This document shows positions 32,532-44,644 of a DNA stretch of 64,000 bases, in pieces. The position numbers were made by a program, and so were the translations under genes. The stretch is from contig CM054115.1 of NCBI GenBank assembly GCA_028673005.1, positions 5,997,501-6,061,500 of the forward strand. Reading direction: 5' to 3'. The first letter of the stretch is position 1, and each line of letters starts with the position of its first letter. The notes beneath the pieces are model-generated. The model saw nothing but the letters and a program-made list of their open reading frames with translations. It had not been told where the DNA came from and did not search any database. Origin of the DNA: Tanypteryx hageni. Its lineage: Eukaryota; Arthropoda; Insecta; Odonata; Petaluridae.

Positions 32532-35331
32532 ATGGAACTGACCCGTCTCCGTTATCATCTCCGTAGACACATTACCCTCAACTGCCAGATTGAATTCCTC
32601 AACTCCTGCCTTGCACTTGGACTCACCCCCAAATGCCTCACCATCAGAATTCCTCTTTCAGGCCTTCCTCCCCCTATCCGTGCTTCCCTAGCCCTCACGT
32701 ATCACCTCGCCTCTATCCATATTATCCGTTCCACCATACACCATTATACCACCCTCTCTAACACCCACTTCGCTAATTGTAAATCTCTCGTTCTTTATCT
32801 TCGTCATTCTTCGCAATCCACATCCAACCTTCGTGCCGCTTTCCTTCAAGCGGCTAATGATATCACTGCACATCGCAACAGACTTCTCCGTAAACTCTCT
32901 CTGCTTTGCATCCGGCACCTCAAACTTGGTCTTCCCCTTCCGTTCATTACAGCTGGCGAGGTCAACAAACCACCTCCTTCCCCGCCACTCATCGGTCAAA
33001 CTCCCTGTCTTGCGGACCTCCTGGGATTCCCAACGCCACCATCACTCTATATCCTGAAAAAGACCCACACTTTCATAACCCGCAAACCTTTGAAGCGCTC
33101 CTATTTTTCACACACTCCTGCCACCACCTCTTCATCTTGCCAACCAGATGAAGTCTTGAACCTTTCCTCCCACGTACTTACCCCTGCCGAGAATGAACTC
33201 CTTTCACGCGGCCTTTCCTTTTGTCCCACCACCAAATTTGATCATGTTCGCCTCCTTGCCAACGTCCAGTCCTTTGCCCGCACACTACGTCTAAAAACTA
33301 ACCCTCCCAAAGAAGACTCTCTTACCTCTGCCAACCCAAAACTCCCTCCCGGCCTCCCACCTACCTTTTCCATCTTCAAACCTCCTTCCCAATTCATTCC
33401 ACCCACCCTTCCTTCCCTACACCAGGTCGAACAATACCTCAATACCAAACAGATAATCTTACCAGACGTGAAAGGCATGCCATTTCTACACTCAACTTCT
33501 TGACCACATCATCATCCTCCCTGCCGACAAGGGCACCACCACGGTTGTGATGGATCGCGCCAAATATAACGAGGAAGCCGAGCGCCAACTTTCTGATGAA
33601 ACCTTTTACCATCACCTTACTTCCAAGCCCACAGACCACCACTCCTACCAAATTTCGTCCTATCTTCATTCCTCAGGAAAACAGGAAGGCCTTTCCGATT
33701 CCGCCATTGCTCTAATGATCCCCAACAAACCCCGCACACCCACATTCTACCTTCTCCCTAAAATCCATAAACCCAACATCCCCGGCTGCCCCATTGTTGC
33801 CAGCTTTAATTCCCCTACAGAACGCATCTCCGCCTTCGTTGACTCCCACCTACAACCTCTTATTCGTCAATTCCCTTCCTTCATCCAAGACACTAACTCC
33901 TTTCTCAAACGCCTCAAACACCTCCCCTTCCCTCTCCCACCCAATACCATTTTGGCCACTATCGATGTCTGTTCCCTCTACACAAACATCCCGCACGATG
34001 ATCGACTCTCTGCCCTTAGTAAACTCCTGGACTCAAGACCACCCAACGCAAGACCTTCCTCCCATTTCTTATTAGACTTGGCAGCAATGGTGCTCAAATT
34101 GAACAACTTCTCTTTCGATGGTTGTCACTACCTTCAAATTAGAGGCACTGCGATGGGTACCCGAATGGCGCCTTCATACGCCAATTGCTACCTTGGAGAA
34201 TGGGAAAGACTCTTCCTCAACGTTCCACTCAGACCACTTTTGTGGCTGAGATACATAGACGATGTCTTCCCCATTTGGACACATGGACCTGACTCTCTCC
34301 TTTCCTTTCTCTCGTGTCTCTCCTCCCAACCTACACTGTCCTTCACCCACCAATCCTCTACCTCCCACATCACATTCCTGGATGTCGATCTTTACATTCA
34401 AGACAGCAAAATCCGCACCTGTGTTCACATCAAACCCACCAACAGCCTTCAATACCTCCACTTTGAGAGCTGCCATCCCCTTCATACCAAAACCTCTATC
34501 CCCTATGCCCTTGCTCGTCGAGGATGGAGGCTTTGTTCCGATAGAGCATCCCTTCTAGAGTATTACTCTGTCCTCGAGGATGCTCTTCTCAAACGTGGTT
34601 ACCCTCCAGTCTTGGTCCGCGAACAGATCCATAGGGCGATGACGCCTACTCACAATGGATCTCATCCTCACACACCCACTATTCCTGCATCTACCCCTCC
34701 ACTCACTCTTACGACACTTTTCCATCCTGGTATCCACGAAGCTCTCAAAACAATCCTTCATGCTGCCCACCCAATTCTTACCTCTTCCTCCCATCAGTCC
34801 CTCTTTATCAACCTTTTTGCCAATCCTCCGCTCCTCTCCTTCCGCCGGCCCCCAAATTTGGGAAATATCTTGTGGAGGAAGGAACTTCCCACTTCTACCA
34901 CGCTTCTTGCAATAGGTTCCCACCCCTGCGGAAAACCTCGCTGCCTCACTTGCCCTATCCACCTACCATCATCTTCTTTCTCGAGTCCCTCCACCAACAT
35001 CACCTACCCCATCACCTCCAGAAGCAACTGCACCACCCGTAACGTCATTTACCTCCTTACCTGCACCCTTTGTCCCGCGTTTTACGTAGGCCTCACCAGC
35101 AATCCGTTAAGCATCCGAATGAACGGTCACCGGAATAGCGTTTCTCTCAGACGCCCCCTCCCAGTTGCATTACATGCTAATACCCACAATGTCCCCTTCA
35201 ATAGTTGCTACAATGTTAGGATTATTCGCGCTTTACCCTATGACACTCCTGCCCCCCTTCTCTGACACTGGGAACTAGCACATATCCATCTTCTCGACTC
35301 TTTCTCTCCGCCTGGCCTCAACCTCCGCTAA
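32532..35331 (+). pseudogene. PLE-A polyprotein: N-terminal region, reverse transcriptase and GIY-YIG endonuclease
   Basis: The ATG at 32532 lies in a strong context (CCACCATGG). Residues 1-320 form an N-terminal region with LRRHITLNCQIEFLNSCL and many basic residues. A frameshift near 33500 moves to the frame reading LPADKGTTTVVMDRAKYNEE, the conserved start of a Penelope RT. Then PTFYLLPKIHKPNIPGCPI, motif A IDVCSLYTNIPHDD, motif B GTAMGTRMAPSYANC, motif C RYIDDVFPIW (intact). After FLDVDLYIQ comes a linker with Cys cluster CGKPRCLTC and GIY-YIG block VIYLLTC ... YVGLTSNPLSIRMNGHR. A C-to-T change creates TGA at 35264-35266; without it the frame would end GLNLR at 35331. So at least two lesions, yet catalytic residues are kept. 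The Cys cluster before the nuclease recalls Neptune-type PLEs; clade not certain. Confidence 0.88.
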
Positions 35332-35696
35332 CCCTATTAGCTCCCTTACAATGTCTCCTTGTTACATTGTAGTTATTCGCACTTTCCCTTACCACACTCC
35401 CTCTTTATTGGCTATCCACCCCTCCTACTCCCCACCTCCTCCAATCATCAACCTTCCCACATCACCCTGTCATTCCCCGCCCAGTGTGTCACTTGTAGAT
35501 ACTCTTTTGCTGAAGAAGGGCATAGGCCCGATAAGCTTGCGTGTGTTTTTTTGTCTTTTTGTGTTCGTGTGTTTCACGTGTCTCTTCGACGCCACCAGCA
35601 GCCTGCCAGCTTGGTCTTCAACTTGGTAAGTGTCCGCTGGGCTTCCCTCAACACCTTCTTGCCACCCTCATCACTACCTTTTCTTTTCCTTTAGTT

Positions 35697-35697
35697 A

Positions 35698-35776
<79 letters not shown>
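35697..35776. repeat. (AT)n microsatellite at PLE-A 3' edge
   Basis: About 80 bp of TA repeats with one TACA interruption. Confidence 0.95.
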
Positions 35777-35779
<3 letters not shown>

Positions 35780-36085
35780 CCTATTCGTAAATTACTTTCG
35801 ATAAATGTTTTCCTCAAGGCAGTCCAGAGATCTGATTGAGGGACTATTTTACCTCGAGAGAACTCATATTGTCCAACCATATAATCATTGCTAAGGATTG
35901 TAATGTGGTAGTTTCCCTCTTGCTTTCCACATCGCAGTACCGTAGCAGTTCAAATCGTCCCGATCACGCCGACAGCTGTATTGGATATAGACCCATCCAA
36001 CATAATTTGTTTTCGGCTCTATACCATACTGACAGTACTGCTTCCTACTGCCGGGCACTGATGATAGTTTTTAAAATATATATAC
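35777..36085 (-). repeat. 5' fragment of the RTE-like LINE
   Basis: The reverse complement matches about 44880-45200 (start AACTATCATCAGTGCC, GGCAGTAGG, TATATCCAATACAGCTGT, GAGTTCTCTCGAGGTAAAA). It lacks the coding region beyond the first codons and is cut at the (AT)n run. Confidence 0.85.
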
Positions 36086-36189
36086 GTAGTCCCTCTCGAA
36101 CAGCAGCAGTTCCTCGCTTGACCACAGTTGGAGAAACCTGTGGTTGGAGAGGGCAAGGGTTATGGAAAATAGGGAGTTGGAGGGAGTGA

Positions 36190-37271
36190 ACCTTGAGAGA
36201 CACCTTAAATCTTATAATGCATACTAAACAAGCTTAAAAATTCTATTTATCATATTTGTTATCATTATAATTCTAATATATAATAAAATTCTTCGTGGGA
36301 AGTCCTCCTGCTCTCTTCCTCCTTTTTCGAGGAGGTTTACAGACTACTATTGATGATATTGGTATGCAGTCTTTTTAAAAATATCACAATTTTAATAATT
36401 ATTTTAATAACTGAAGAGACCCTCTCCATTAAATAAGAAAGAAGTTTCTTGCAGATCAGCATTTTTAAATGTCGACTAGAAATTTAAAATAATTGATACG
36501 TTTCTTATATTTGTTCATGAATTAAAGAAATTTTACCATATTTAATGACTTCTATACTTTCTGTGTTTGACATTTTTACATGTCTATAAGGTTCAATTTA
36601 GTAATTTTAATCAAATATATTTGAGCCTTTATGAGACAGGAAACTATGATTAACATACGCACTCGGCTTCAACTAAAAAAAGACCTCTAAGGTATCAACT
36701 TGATAAATTTTGTTAGGAAAATTCAGTTATATACTTTCATTTGTTTTTCCTCCACTTCGGTGAAGTTAGTGTTTTGGCAAATGATTTAATAAAACTTATA
36801 TGAGAAATACATAAAATAAAACTAATTTATAGCCAGTTAAGTGGTATAGATAATGTATACACAACAAATAATGTTATAAAAGCCGTGGCATGGTATGAGG
36901 ATTAAATATTAATGCAAAAAATTATGGAGTAAATAAAAGCAAAGAGTAAACCGAGAGATGTAAATACATAATAATGCAATCAGACAGGAGCACCATTTAT
37001 TGGGTGACTAATTACACCTAGTAGAGCTTTCAGCCTCTTCTATAACATAACTTTTAATAATGACGATATTTGTTCATTATTGACAGCCGTGTGGAGAACT
37101 GTAGGTAAATAAGACTAGGACACTTTTGAGAAAACTTAATTTAACATAAATTAAAAGGCCCACGGATTTTCCCTGTTATTGCAAGTGTTCAGTTAGATCA
37201 AAACTATAGGTTTAACATAAAAGAGGCCCAACACTTAAAAAATATTTTAAACTATAAAATGTTAGCAACAA
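36190..37271. other. AT-rich, nothing recognised
   Basis: No gene or repeat recognised. Confidence 0.3.
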
Positions 37272-37285
37272 CATTTTTCTAATTG

Positions 37286-37667
37286 GGAATAATTTTGAAA
37301 CGAGAAAAGTCTGCTATGACAGGGAATCGAGCCCGGGCCTTCCATTTGCCGGGCGGATATTCTTCCACTGAACTATCATAGCAGATCAATTTTCTCATTT
37401 CTGAATGCGGATGTTTTCTTGGTTGGGACGGAACTAGCCAAGCTAGTATCAAACTGCCCCAACGGATGTCCTCAAAACTTGGGTAGTCGCATTCAGAAAT
37501 GAGAAAATTGATCTGCTATGATAGTTCAGTGGAAGAATATCCGCCCGGCAAGTGGAAGACCCGGGTTTGATTCCCGGTCATAGCAGACTTTTTTCTCGTT
37601 TCAAAATTATTCCCAACTTTACAGCTTATGCCTGTCTTCATAGGATCTTCGGATCGCATTATTCCAT
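37286..37667. mobile_element. fold-back element with two opposed tRNA-like arms, best preserved short form
   Basis: About 382 bp. Left arm (37286-37425) and right arm (37488-37620) are near-perfect inverted repeats; the right arm reads TAGTTCAGTGGAAGAATATC (A box) and GACCCGGGTTTGATTCCCGG (B box region). A 14-bp target duplication CATTTTTCTAATTG flanks it at 37272-37285 and 37668-37681. Centre about 37425-37488 is the loop. Confidence 0.88.
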
Positions 37668-37739
37668 CATTTTTCTAATTGTATAGATTATATTTATTCC
37701 CTTTTCTATTATACTATGATATCAAAATTCTCACTGTGC

Positions 37740-37932
37740 ACTTATGTAGGGAATCAGATTGAAGAATTGGGAGTGGCTTTGCATACATTTATGCGTGAGC
37801 TGGAAAACCATGGATACTGGAAACCGCGGTAGGAGAGGGACTACTCTATATATAAAACATCCATTTGCAGAGTTTGAACCTCAGAACTTTGTAATAGGAA
37901 GCCAACATGCTGACCACTACACCAGTAGTGCA
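37740..37932 (-). repeat. tRNA-derived SINE-like sequence
   Basis: The minus strand reads CACTACTGGTGTAGTGGTCA (A box) and GAGGTTCAAACTCTGC (B box), then a body to about 37740. The head resembles the tRNA-like segment at 44797-44872. It abuts the LINE fragment at 37933. Confidence 0.6.
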
Positions 37933-38284
37933 TTGTGGACTTGGGAGGAGAATGCCGAAGATAAAATGGACAGATAGGATGGAAAACGATGAAGTGCTAC
38001 AAAGAGTAGGAGAGAGGCGAATGATTATACAGACTATTAGAAAGAGGAAGGCAAATTGGGTTGGATATTATCTGAGGAGAGAAATACGTTTAAAGATGTG
38101 TTAGAAGGAAAACCACATGGAAAAAGGGAAAGAGGTAGGAAAAGGTTTCAGGTGATAGACGATTTGAAAGGGAAAGAGAGTTATCAAGATATGAAGAGTA
38201 CAGCGGAAAATAGGGTTATATGGAGTACCAGGTTTAACCATGAATAATCATGGACTTGTCTATGGACAGACTACCTATGATGAT
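37933..38284 (+). repeat. 3' fragment of the RTE-like LINE
   Basis: Matches 47706-48052 closely: GGAGGAGAATGCCGAAGAT, the frame KIKWTDRM.NDEVL, MIIQTIRKRKANWVG and the 3' UTR ending CTACCTATGATGAT. One frameshift near 38095. 5'-truncated as usual for LINE insertions. Confidence 0.88.
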
Positions 38285-40091
38285 ACACAGTGCTTGAAGT
38301 GGGGAAAAAATGAAGCGGGATGGTTTACCGAAACTAATCTAATCAAATCAAGTTTAGGTTGGTTGAATCTATGTCTAAATAAACTGATGTGACCATCACA
38401 TGACTTTCTCCATATGTAAGTGGTAAACTAAAATCAAATAAATAACTGCCTACAACGAGGGTAAAACCACCTTTGCCGTGAAAACCTCATGTGCGAGTTG
38501 CCCACCAACTGTCATTTTTGAAAAGAATTGAATATCTTTTGAGTTTTAAGGGAAATAGTTAAGAAAAACTAAAATTTCAAAGGAGTAAACCACTACTTAT
38601 AGTTTACCGATTGTTATCAAAATCTTTTCAAATTTTAAGAATATATATAAAATCAAAAATGTAAAATATAATGCTTATCTGATGAATAGTTTTTGAGTTA
38701 GAGCACCCACAAAATGCCTATCACACACATACAGACACACAAAACACACCCACAGACATCATTACAAAATAGTCAAAACAATTTCAGGAGAATTTAAAAC
38801 ATGTATTTCCGTTGAAATCCCGAGTTTGATTTTTTTCATGAAAACCATACTTACTTTATACTACCTATATGGAGAAAGTAAAGTAATTTTTCCATAAATT
38901 TAATGTATAGGGTATTGTCTTAATGATGATTACCCTTACTGCTCATGCAGTGCGATCTGAGTCACGAAACTTGAAATACAAAAACTTGGACACCAGCCGA
39001 TTGCCAGAGAATTTGGAGTGCGCTGCACACTTCGCACCTATAGGTACCCGTTACAGATTGTACTTATTTGAACTTCATTGAAAGATGAGATTTTAATTCC
39101 TAATAATATGATTGTATGTGTAATAATATATGACTGGTGGAATGTGATTTATTTATTCCATATTTATGAAATTAAAAAATGCATTTTTAACCGAGACAAA
39201 TACTAAACCGGACGGGATGCCGGGACAACATGTAAAATCCGGGACTGTCCCGACTAAACCGGGATGTATGGTCACCCTATGTATGGAGAAAGTGATGTGG
39301 TGGCCACATCAGATTTTTTACACAAAGAAGGCATAAGTTAACAAGCGTTAACCGATAATAATAATAATAAAAGAAAATTTTCCTTGTTTTTACTCGATTA
39401 CTTCCTCGTTCATTTTGCTTTGTTGGAATTGCGATCGTTTTTTCACATGTGCTTTTTTTGACTTATCTCTGAGGCAGTTCTTTTTCGGTTTAATTTGTTT
39501 GTGATAATATTGTGAGGAATTAGATTTGTTTTTAATGCGCAAAACATTTATTCGATACATCTGTGATTGTTTATCGCATGGAGAACAGTTGCCAACGTAT
39601 ATAATTGATCCATTTTAAAGAAAAATGAACAAAATCCAGGAATTTTGATTACGTAACATGGAATATGCTCTTGAATCTCTCCATTGCTAAGAAAGGATTT
39701 CGATACACGCAGAAGATGTATTGAAACGGGAACCATTTCCATTTTATGCGCGTATTAAACTGTTTCTTTAAATATCAAGAATTTCGTGCTATGCCTGTCT
39801 TAACGAAGAAATCAAAACAGCAGTTAAATATTACATTTCTTCACCCATTATTCATTTAAAGTAAATTACATTAATCAATTATAATTGAATGCATTTCTTA
39901 ATTTTATCAATTTTATCATGGAAAATTATAAATATATTGCTATTACTCATGGAATGTATTATTTGATACATATAGGCTCCATGTGACTGAAGTGCTGTTG
40001 CCCTGGAAAATGCATTGGTTTATTTACGAGTTTAGATCTTGGTGTATAGTGACTTTTTTAAGCGCTTGCACTATGCAAGCACTGACTACTC

Positions 40092-40097
<6 letters not shown>
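38285..40097. other. AT-rich DNA with hAT-type end
   Basis: 39190-39276 ends ACCGGGATGTATGGTCACCCTA, a hAT-like terminus (TAGGGTGACCATACATCC on minus). 39286 carries the ATGGAGAAAGTGATGTGGTGG motif also seen at 9514 and 42674. No gene recognised. Confidence 0.35.

Positions 40098-40148
<51 letters not shown>
40098..40148. repeat. (AT)n microsatellite
   Basis: About 50 bp of TA repeats with no PLE recognised next to it, a useful contrast to the other runs. Confidence 0.95.
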
Positions 40149-40151
<3 letters not shown>

Positions 40152-40956
40152 AAAGCCCAGGTTCTTTTGGTATGTATGATGTCCAGAATGCTCGATACAA
40201 ATCCCCATCTGAGAACACTTAAAAATCCCTTTTTTTCACTTGCAGACTTTTTTCTTTAGCAAAATTAAATTAGAAGTAATTGATCTATGATCTTCGGACC
40301 TGGACCATTTTTTAAAAAATAAATATAAATTCCTATTCTCATCATTGATTTTAGCCTTTGGTTCGAAATCGCTCAAGTTATATGTTTAAATCACATTTAT
40401 TTGAAAAATTTAAGCTTTTTAACGATATGTTGCCTTGCCAACCATGTCATTGTTAAACCTCGAGATTGTATTGTCATCTCAATGCTTATACTATATGCGT
40501 AAGGAAAGCATGTTTTGAATGTTTTAATATAGTGGAGCCCAACCTTTTTACATGGTGGGCCGCATTAGTGATTGCGAATTCTTTGGAGGGCTGCATTGGA
40601 AGTTGCCAATTCATCTGCAGCCAAGATTAGAGTCTAAATTGGAAATTACCTATATATTTAGATGCCATATAAGTGAAAATCAAGCTTAAATAAGATTTAT
40701 ATGCTTAAAATTTCAATATTAAAAATTTTACTATCACAACTTTCATAAAAATGTATGAATTTGTGTTAAATTTTTAAGATTGTTCTTTCATTTGAGTTTC
40801 GAAGACTGCACAAAAACCCATTGTGGTCTGAATGGAATCAACGAGCCTTAGACTGGGCACCACTGCTTTAAAATGAGAGAGAGGAGAGAAAGAAGAAAGA
40901 AAGAAGAAAAGAGAGAGACAAAATTAAATGTTCCGTAAATTAAAAATATTTTTAAT
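40149..40956. other. AT-rich, nothing recognised
   Basis: Contains a short GA-rich stretch (40878-40920). No gene or repeat family assigned. Confidence 0.3.
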
Positions 40957-43900
40957 TGAAAGGTAAGCTACCTGTCAAATTATAGGCTTTTTATATGAAA
41001 TAAACAAGTATGGAAAGTTGTACTGCATGTCGGAGTATCCAGTTTCCAAATGCATTCTTTGAGATTGACAAATTTTAGTAAAATTCCCCAATACCAAATT
41101 TAATCAAAATACATCCTGTGGTTCCCAAGTTGAAACACATTGTAAGCTAAATGTAGTTCTTCATGTAAAGTGGGCATAATTATTGGCCAAATTTAACCAA
41201 AATTGGAATCCATTGACAAATTTTAGTAAAACTTCCCAATACCAAATTTGATCAAAATACTTCCAGCGGTTTCCGAGTTGAAAAAGAGATGTTTTAAAAT
41301 ACATGTAGGTCTTCATGTAAAGTGGTCATTATTGTAGTCCGATTTTAACCAAAATTGGAATCGGTTGACCAATTTTAGTAAAATTTCCCAATACCAAATT
41401 TCATGAAAATATGTTCAGCAGTTCCCGAGTTGAAACTAGGGGTGAGCGATATATATCAACCTGGTATTTAGTAACAGATACCGGCCAGGAACAAATATCA
41501 GTAATATCTATTTCTCAAAATATCTGTTATTGGAATATCAGTTAAGAAATAATAGGTGTAGGATGAAACAGATACCATATCTGCTTGCTTTCAATACTCG
41601 ATACCAGTCAATCCTTAATACTCGCCTTTGTTCTTCACAAGCTTTCACGCACCACAGCAAGGGGAGGATCCAGAAACTTCCAAAGGGGAAGGCGATCGCC
41701 CCACATGATTCCGCCTCTGCCGACGACCATACATTTTGAAAATCTCTATCCCCATCAGAACCTTTCTTTTCCTTGTCATACGGACTTAATCTTTGGTGTA
41801 GAATAAAGGAATGTTGCGCTGAATGAATTTAAGAATGTACCCAGTGGATGGCAATGGGCTCGTCCAAGGGGAGGGCGATCGCCCCTCCCTTGGATCCGCC
41901 ACTGACCAAAGCGCACTCTCTATCTTCCTGCAAGGGCTAGAGAGGGAGGGGGCGACTTGAGCCAACAAACAATTTGTGCTCTCACGCCACGGGGAAGAGG
42001 ACTCCTCACAGGGGTGGGGTGAGGATTTCCCCTCTCCGCCAAGCCTTCACCCCTGCCTCACCACTAACAGATGCCGTTTAAAGGGTGAGGATATACCTAT
42101 TACCCAAAATAGCAGTCTGTTCTCAATGCTCGGATACTCAATACTCGGATACCAGCTAGAACATCATTTGATGGATTTGTGGGTGCTCTAACTCAAAAAA
42201 TATTAATCAGATCAACACGAAATTTTATATTTGACAGGAAGAACTGATTTGATTTTGGTAAAAATCGGTCAATCAAAAGTGGGTGTTTACTCTTGTCACT
42301 TATTCATAATTTTGAAATATTTGCTTTAATATTTGAAAAATGTAGAAATGCACTGGAATAAACGTTGTAGGAAATTTAATTTTCTACAACCTTTGTTTGA
42401 AATATTTTTCCATATAATGCATTTTTTAAGAGATATCTTATATTCTTAGCTACCACCACCACGCCACCTACCGACAGCTATTATTAACAATCACGCTTAG
42501 TTACGTCTTAGTAACGCTCCTTTTTATTTTCTTAATTTCTGGTGCATTCTGGATATATACAATATCAGAAGGTTATGGGTTTTTCTGTTCTTTGTAATAT
42601 TTAAAATTTTCCCTGTTTCTTTAAATATTTGTTATTACGTAATCTATTTTGAAATTTTTAGAAATATTATAGATATGGAGAAAGTCATGTGGTGGCCACA
42701 TCAGATTTTTTTCGTGGATTTCTGTGCCTGAATTACGATTTATTTTTAAAAAATGTAGGTAATGTTGTCTAAAAATGTATAAATAAACAATGTCAACAAT
42801 AGTGAAAAGTTAATATTTTTACACAAATTGTATAAAATTGCAATCATATCAGATTTTCCGAAAGTGTTTGTATACGATGTTTGCTTTATCATCTCGATTT
42901 TTTAATAAGGAAAAAAAGACTAATATAAGTGCATCATCAGAGATTGGAGTTTGAATACGACATCACCTGGCATCTTTGACTGACGCAAAATGAGCTAACG
43001 CGGCAAAGTACTGTTTATTTTTTCATTAGAATGAAAATTGATTTCTTTCATCTAAACAAACCTGCAATCAAATTAAAGCTTGACTTCTTATCTTTGTAAT
43101 AAAGAAAGACGCAGAGCGTTATCTGCTTTCGTTTACAAGATATATGAGTCAGAAGGAGATGCTGCGCAAAACCTGTGATTCGCCGACTGTTTACGTTAAG
43201 GGCATTTTCAACCGGCTGGCGAATCGCCGTCTCTTTAAGCCAATGGTTTAAGGGCATCTGCATCTGAAGAGTTAACATTTTTTTGAGATATTGAAATGTT
43301 TATTCGTATATATAGGGCAATGTCTAAACGACCTGAAAGTTTCAGCACCCTAGCTCGACCCAGAGTATCTAAATATTTACCTATTTGTTTAAATTTTAAG
43401 AATTTTTGAAAGTCAAACAAATTATAATATAAAAATTTCTATAATCCATATTTTGTTTTTTTTTACAAATTCTACCTATAAGTATAAAAAATTTCAACAT
43501 CGTAGCACATAAATCGTGAAAATTTGTTTAAATATATATAATAGATATTACTTATATGATATGGAAGAACTATGTGTTTATGTTTAAAAAGTGAAAGATT
43601 CATTTAATTGAAAGTAATGTATTTAGGGTATTTTCACTTATTGTATCTGATGTATGTAGCACAATAAAATTTTTATTATCCCCAAGTATTTTCATTACTC
43701 CTTTATTGAAGCTTATTTAAATTAATAAATGATTATTAAGTTTTTGTAAATATGTAAAATAAGTAGGCGAACCAACAGTTGTAGAAGAATTATAAATTAT
43801 ACTGGTATCGGAAGGAGCATTCTCCGGTAGGTAGTACCAGAACCAGCTCTGTAAACTGATATATCAGTAACAGATATTTGGAACAGATACTGCCTCGTAA

Positions 43901-44050
43901 CAGATACCAAGATATTAGGTACCGGTAAATATCAGTTTAGCTCATCCCTAGTTGAAACAGAAGTACATTATAATCTACATGAAGATCTTCATGTAAAGTG
44001 GTCATTATTGTAATCCGATTTTAACCAAAATTGGAATTTCAATAAATTTT
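40957..44050. repeat. interspersed element with ~152-bp internal tandem repeats, copy 2, interrupted
   Basis: Same flank (TTGAAAGGTAAGCTACCTGT) and repeat unit as 22498-23400; AGTAAAA anchors at 41077, 41225 and 41377. The array is split by a 2.5-kb element at 41437-43950 and resumes at 43951 to about 44050. Confidence 0.85.
41437..43950. mobile_element. hAT-type element, no recognisable transposase
   Basis: Exact 8-bp duplication GTTGAAAC at 41429-41436 and 43951-43958. Ends TAGGGGTGAGC and (inverted) TAGGGATGAGC. The interior contains GATACC-rich subterminal repeats, a scrap with AAGGGGAAGGCGATCGCCCC near 41675 and GGGAGGGCGATCGCCCCTCC near 41870 (an inverted pair from another element), and unassigned AT-rich DNA. 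No transposase frame was found, so it is non-autonomous. Confidence 0.75.
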
Positions 44051-44640
44051 AGCAAAAAAATCCATGTTCATGTAATGACGTCCCGCAACTTTCGTAACGT
44101 ACGTCACAGATGACTTAAGGACTAAAGATGGATTGAGAAAAGATGGCAAGACAAAATATTAATTATTTGATTCATTTAATGTAACAATGCCGGTATTTGT
44201 TGCGTCGTTGATGGATAGTGTGAATTATTACATTACAACTCCACTAAAAATATATTGTTGGATCACATAATGTAAACACACCTTAAATCGAGGCGATGTC
44301 CATATAGGGAGGAGAATTTTGACCCTTAAATGCAGGACATTCACAAAATCGAGAAACACTGAATCATGTAATATAATTCATTGTTTATATGGAGCTTTGG
44401 TCGGGCCACAAAAAACAACCTTAAATGCGGGAAAGCCTTAAATGGAGAAACCTTAAATAGGGATTCCACTGTATATATAGTGGAATTTCCATAACTCGAA
44501 TTTTCCATAACTTGAAGTAAACTAATTTTACCGGGCAAAATCTCTATGGGAAAAATGTATTTCTATAAGTCGAATTTTCTATAGCTCGAATATTTTTTGT
44601 TTCCCTTGAAGTTCGATTGTGTGTGTGTATATATATATAT
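44051..44640. other. Tigger-type terminal sequences
   Basis: 44280-44470 ends CCTTAAATAGGGATTCCACTG and 44472-44600 begins GTGGAATTTCCATAACTCGA; both look like pogo/Tigger ends. No coding part. Confidence 0.35.
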
Positions 44641-44644
44641 GTAT

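Larger units (their letters stand above)
32251..35696 (+). mobile_element. PLE-A, near full-length Penelope-like element with direct terminal repeats
   Basis: 5' terminal repeat from 32251 and 3' terminal repeat from about 35499 to 35696 are near-identical direct repeats (TGAAGAAGGGCATAGGCCCG, CCAGCAGCCTGCCAGCTTGG). Each has a short intron next to its 3' edge (32377-32440 and 35626-35694; GTAAGTGT ... TTTTCCTTTAG). (AT)n runs lie at both outer edges (32237-32251 and 35697-35776). Confidence 0.88.

Noticed and set aside
37490..37595. Genuine tRNA gene in the fold-back elements
   Set aside because: A and B boxes are good, but the anticodon loop lacks the usual U33 and the modules come in inverted pairs inside a repeated element, so they are tRNA-derived repeats.
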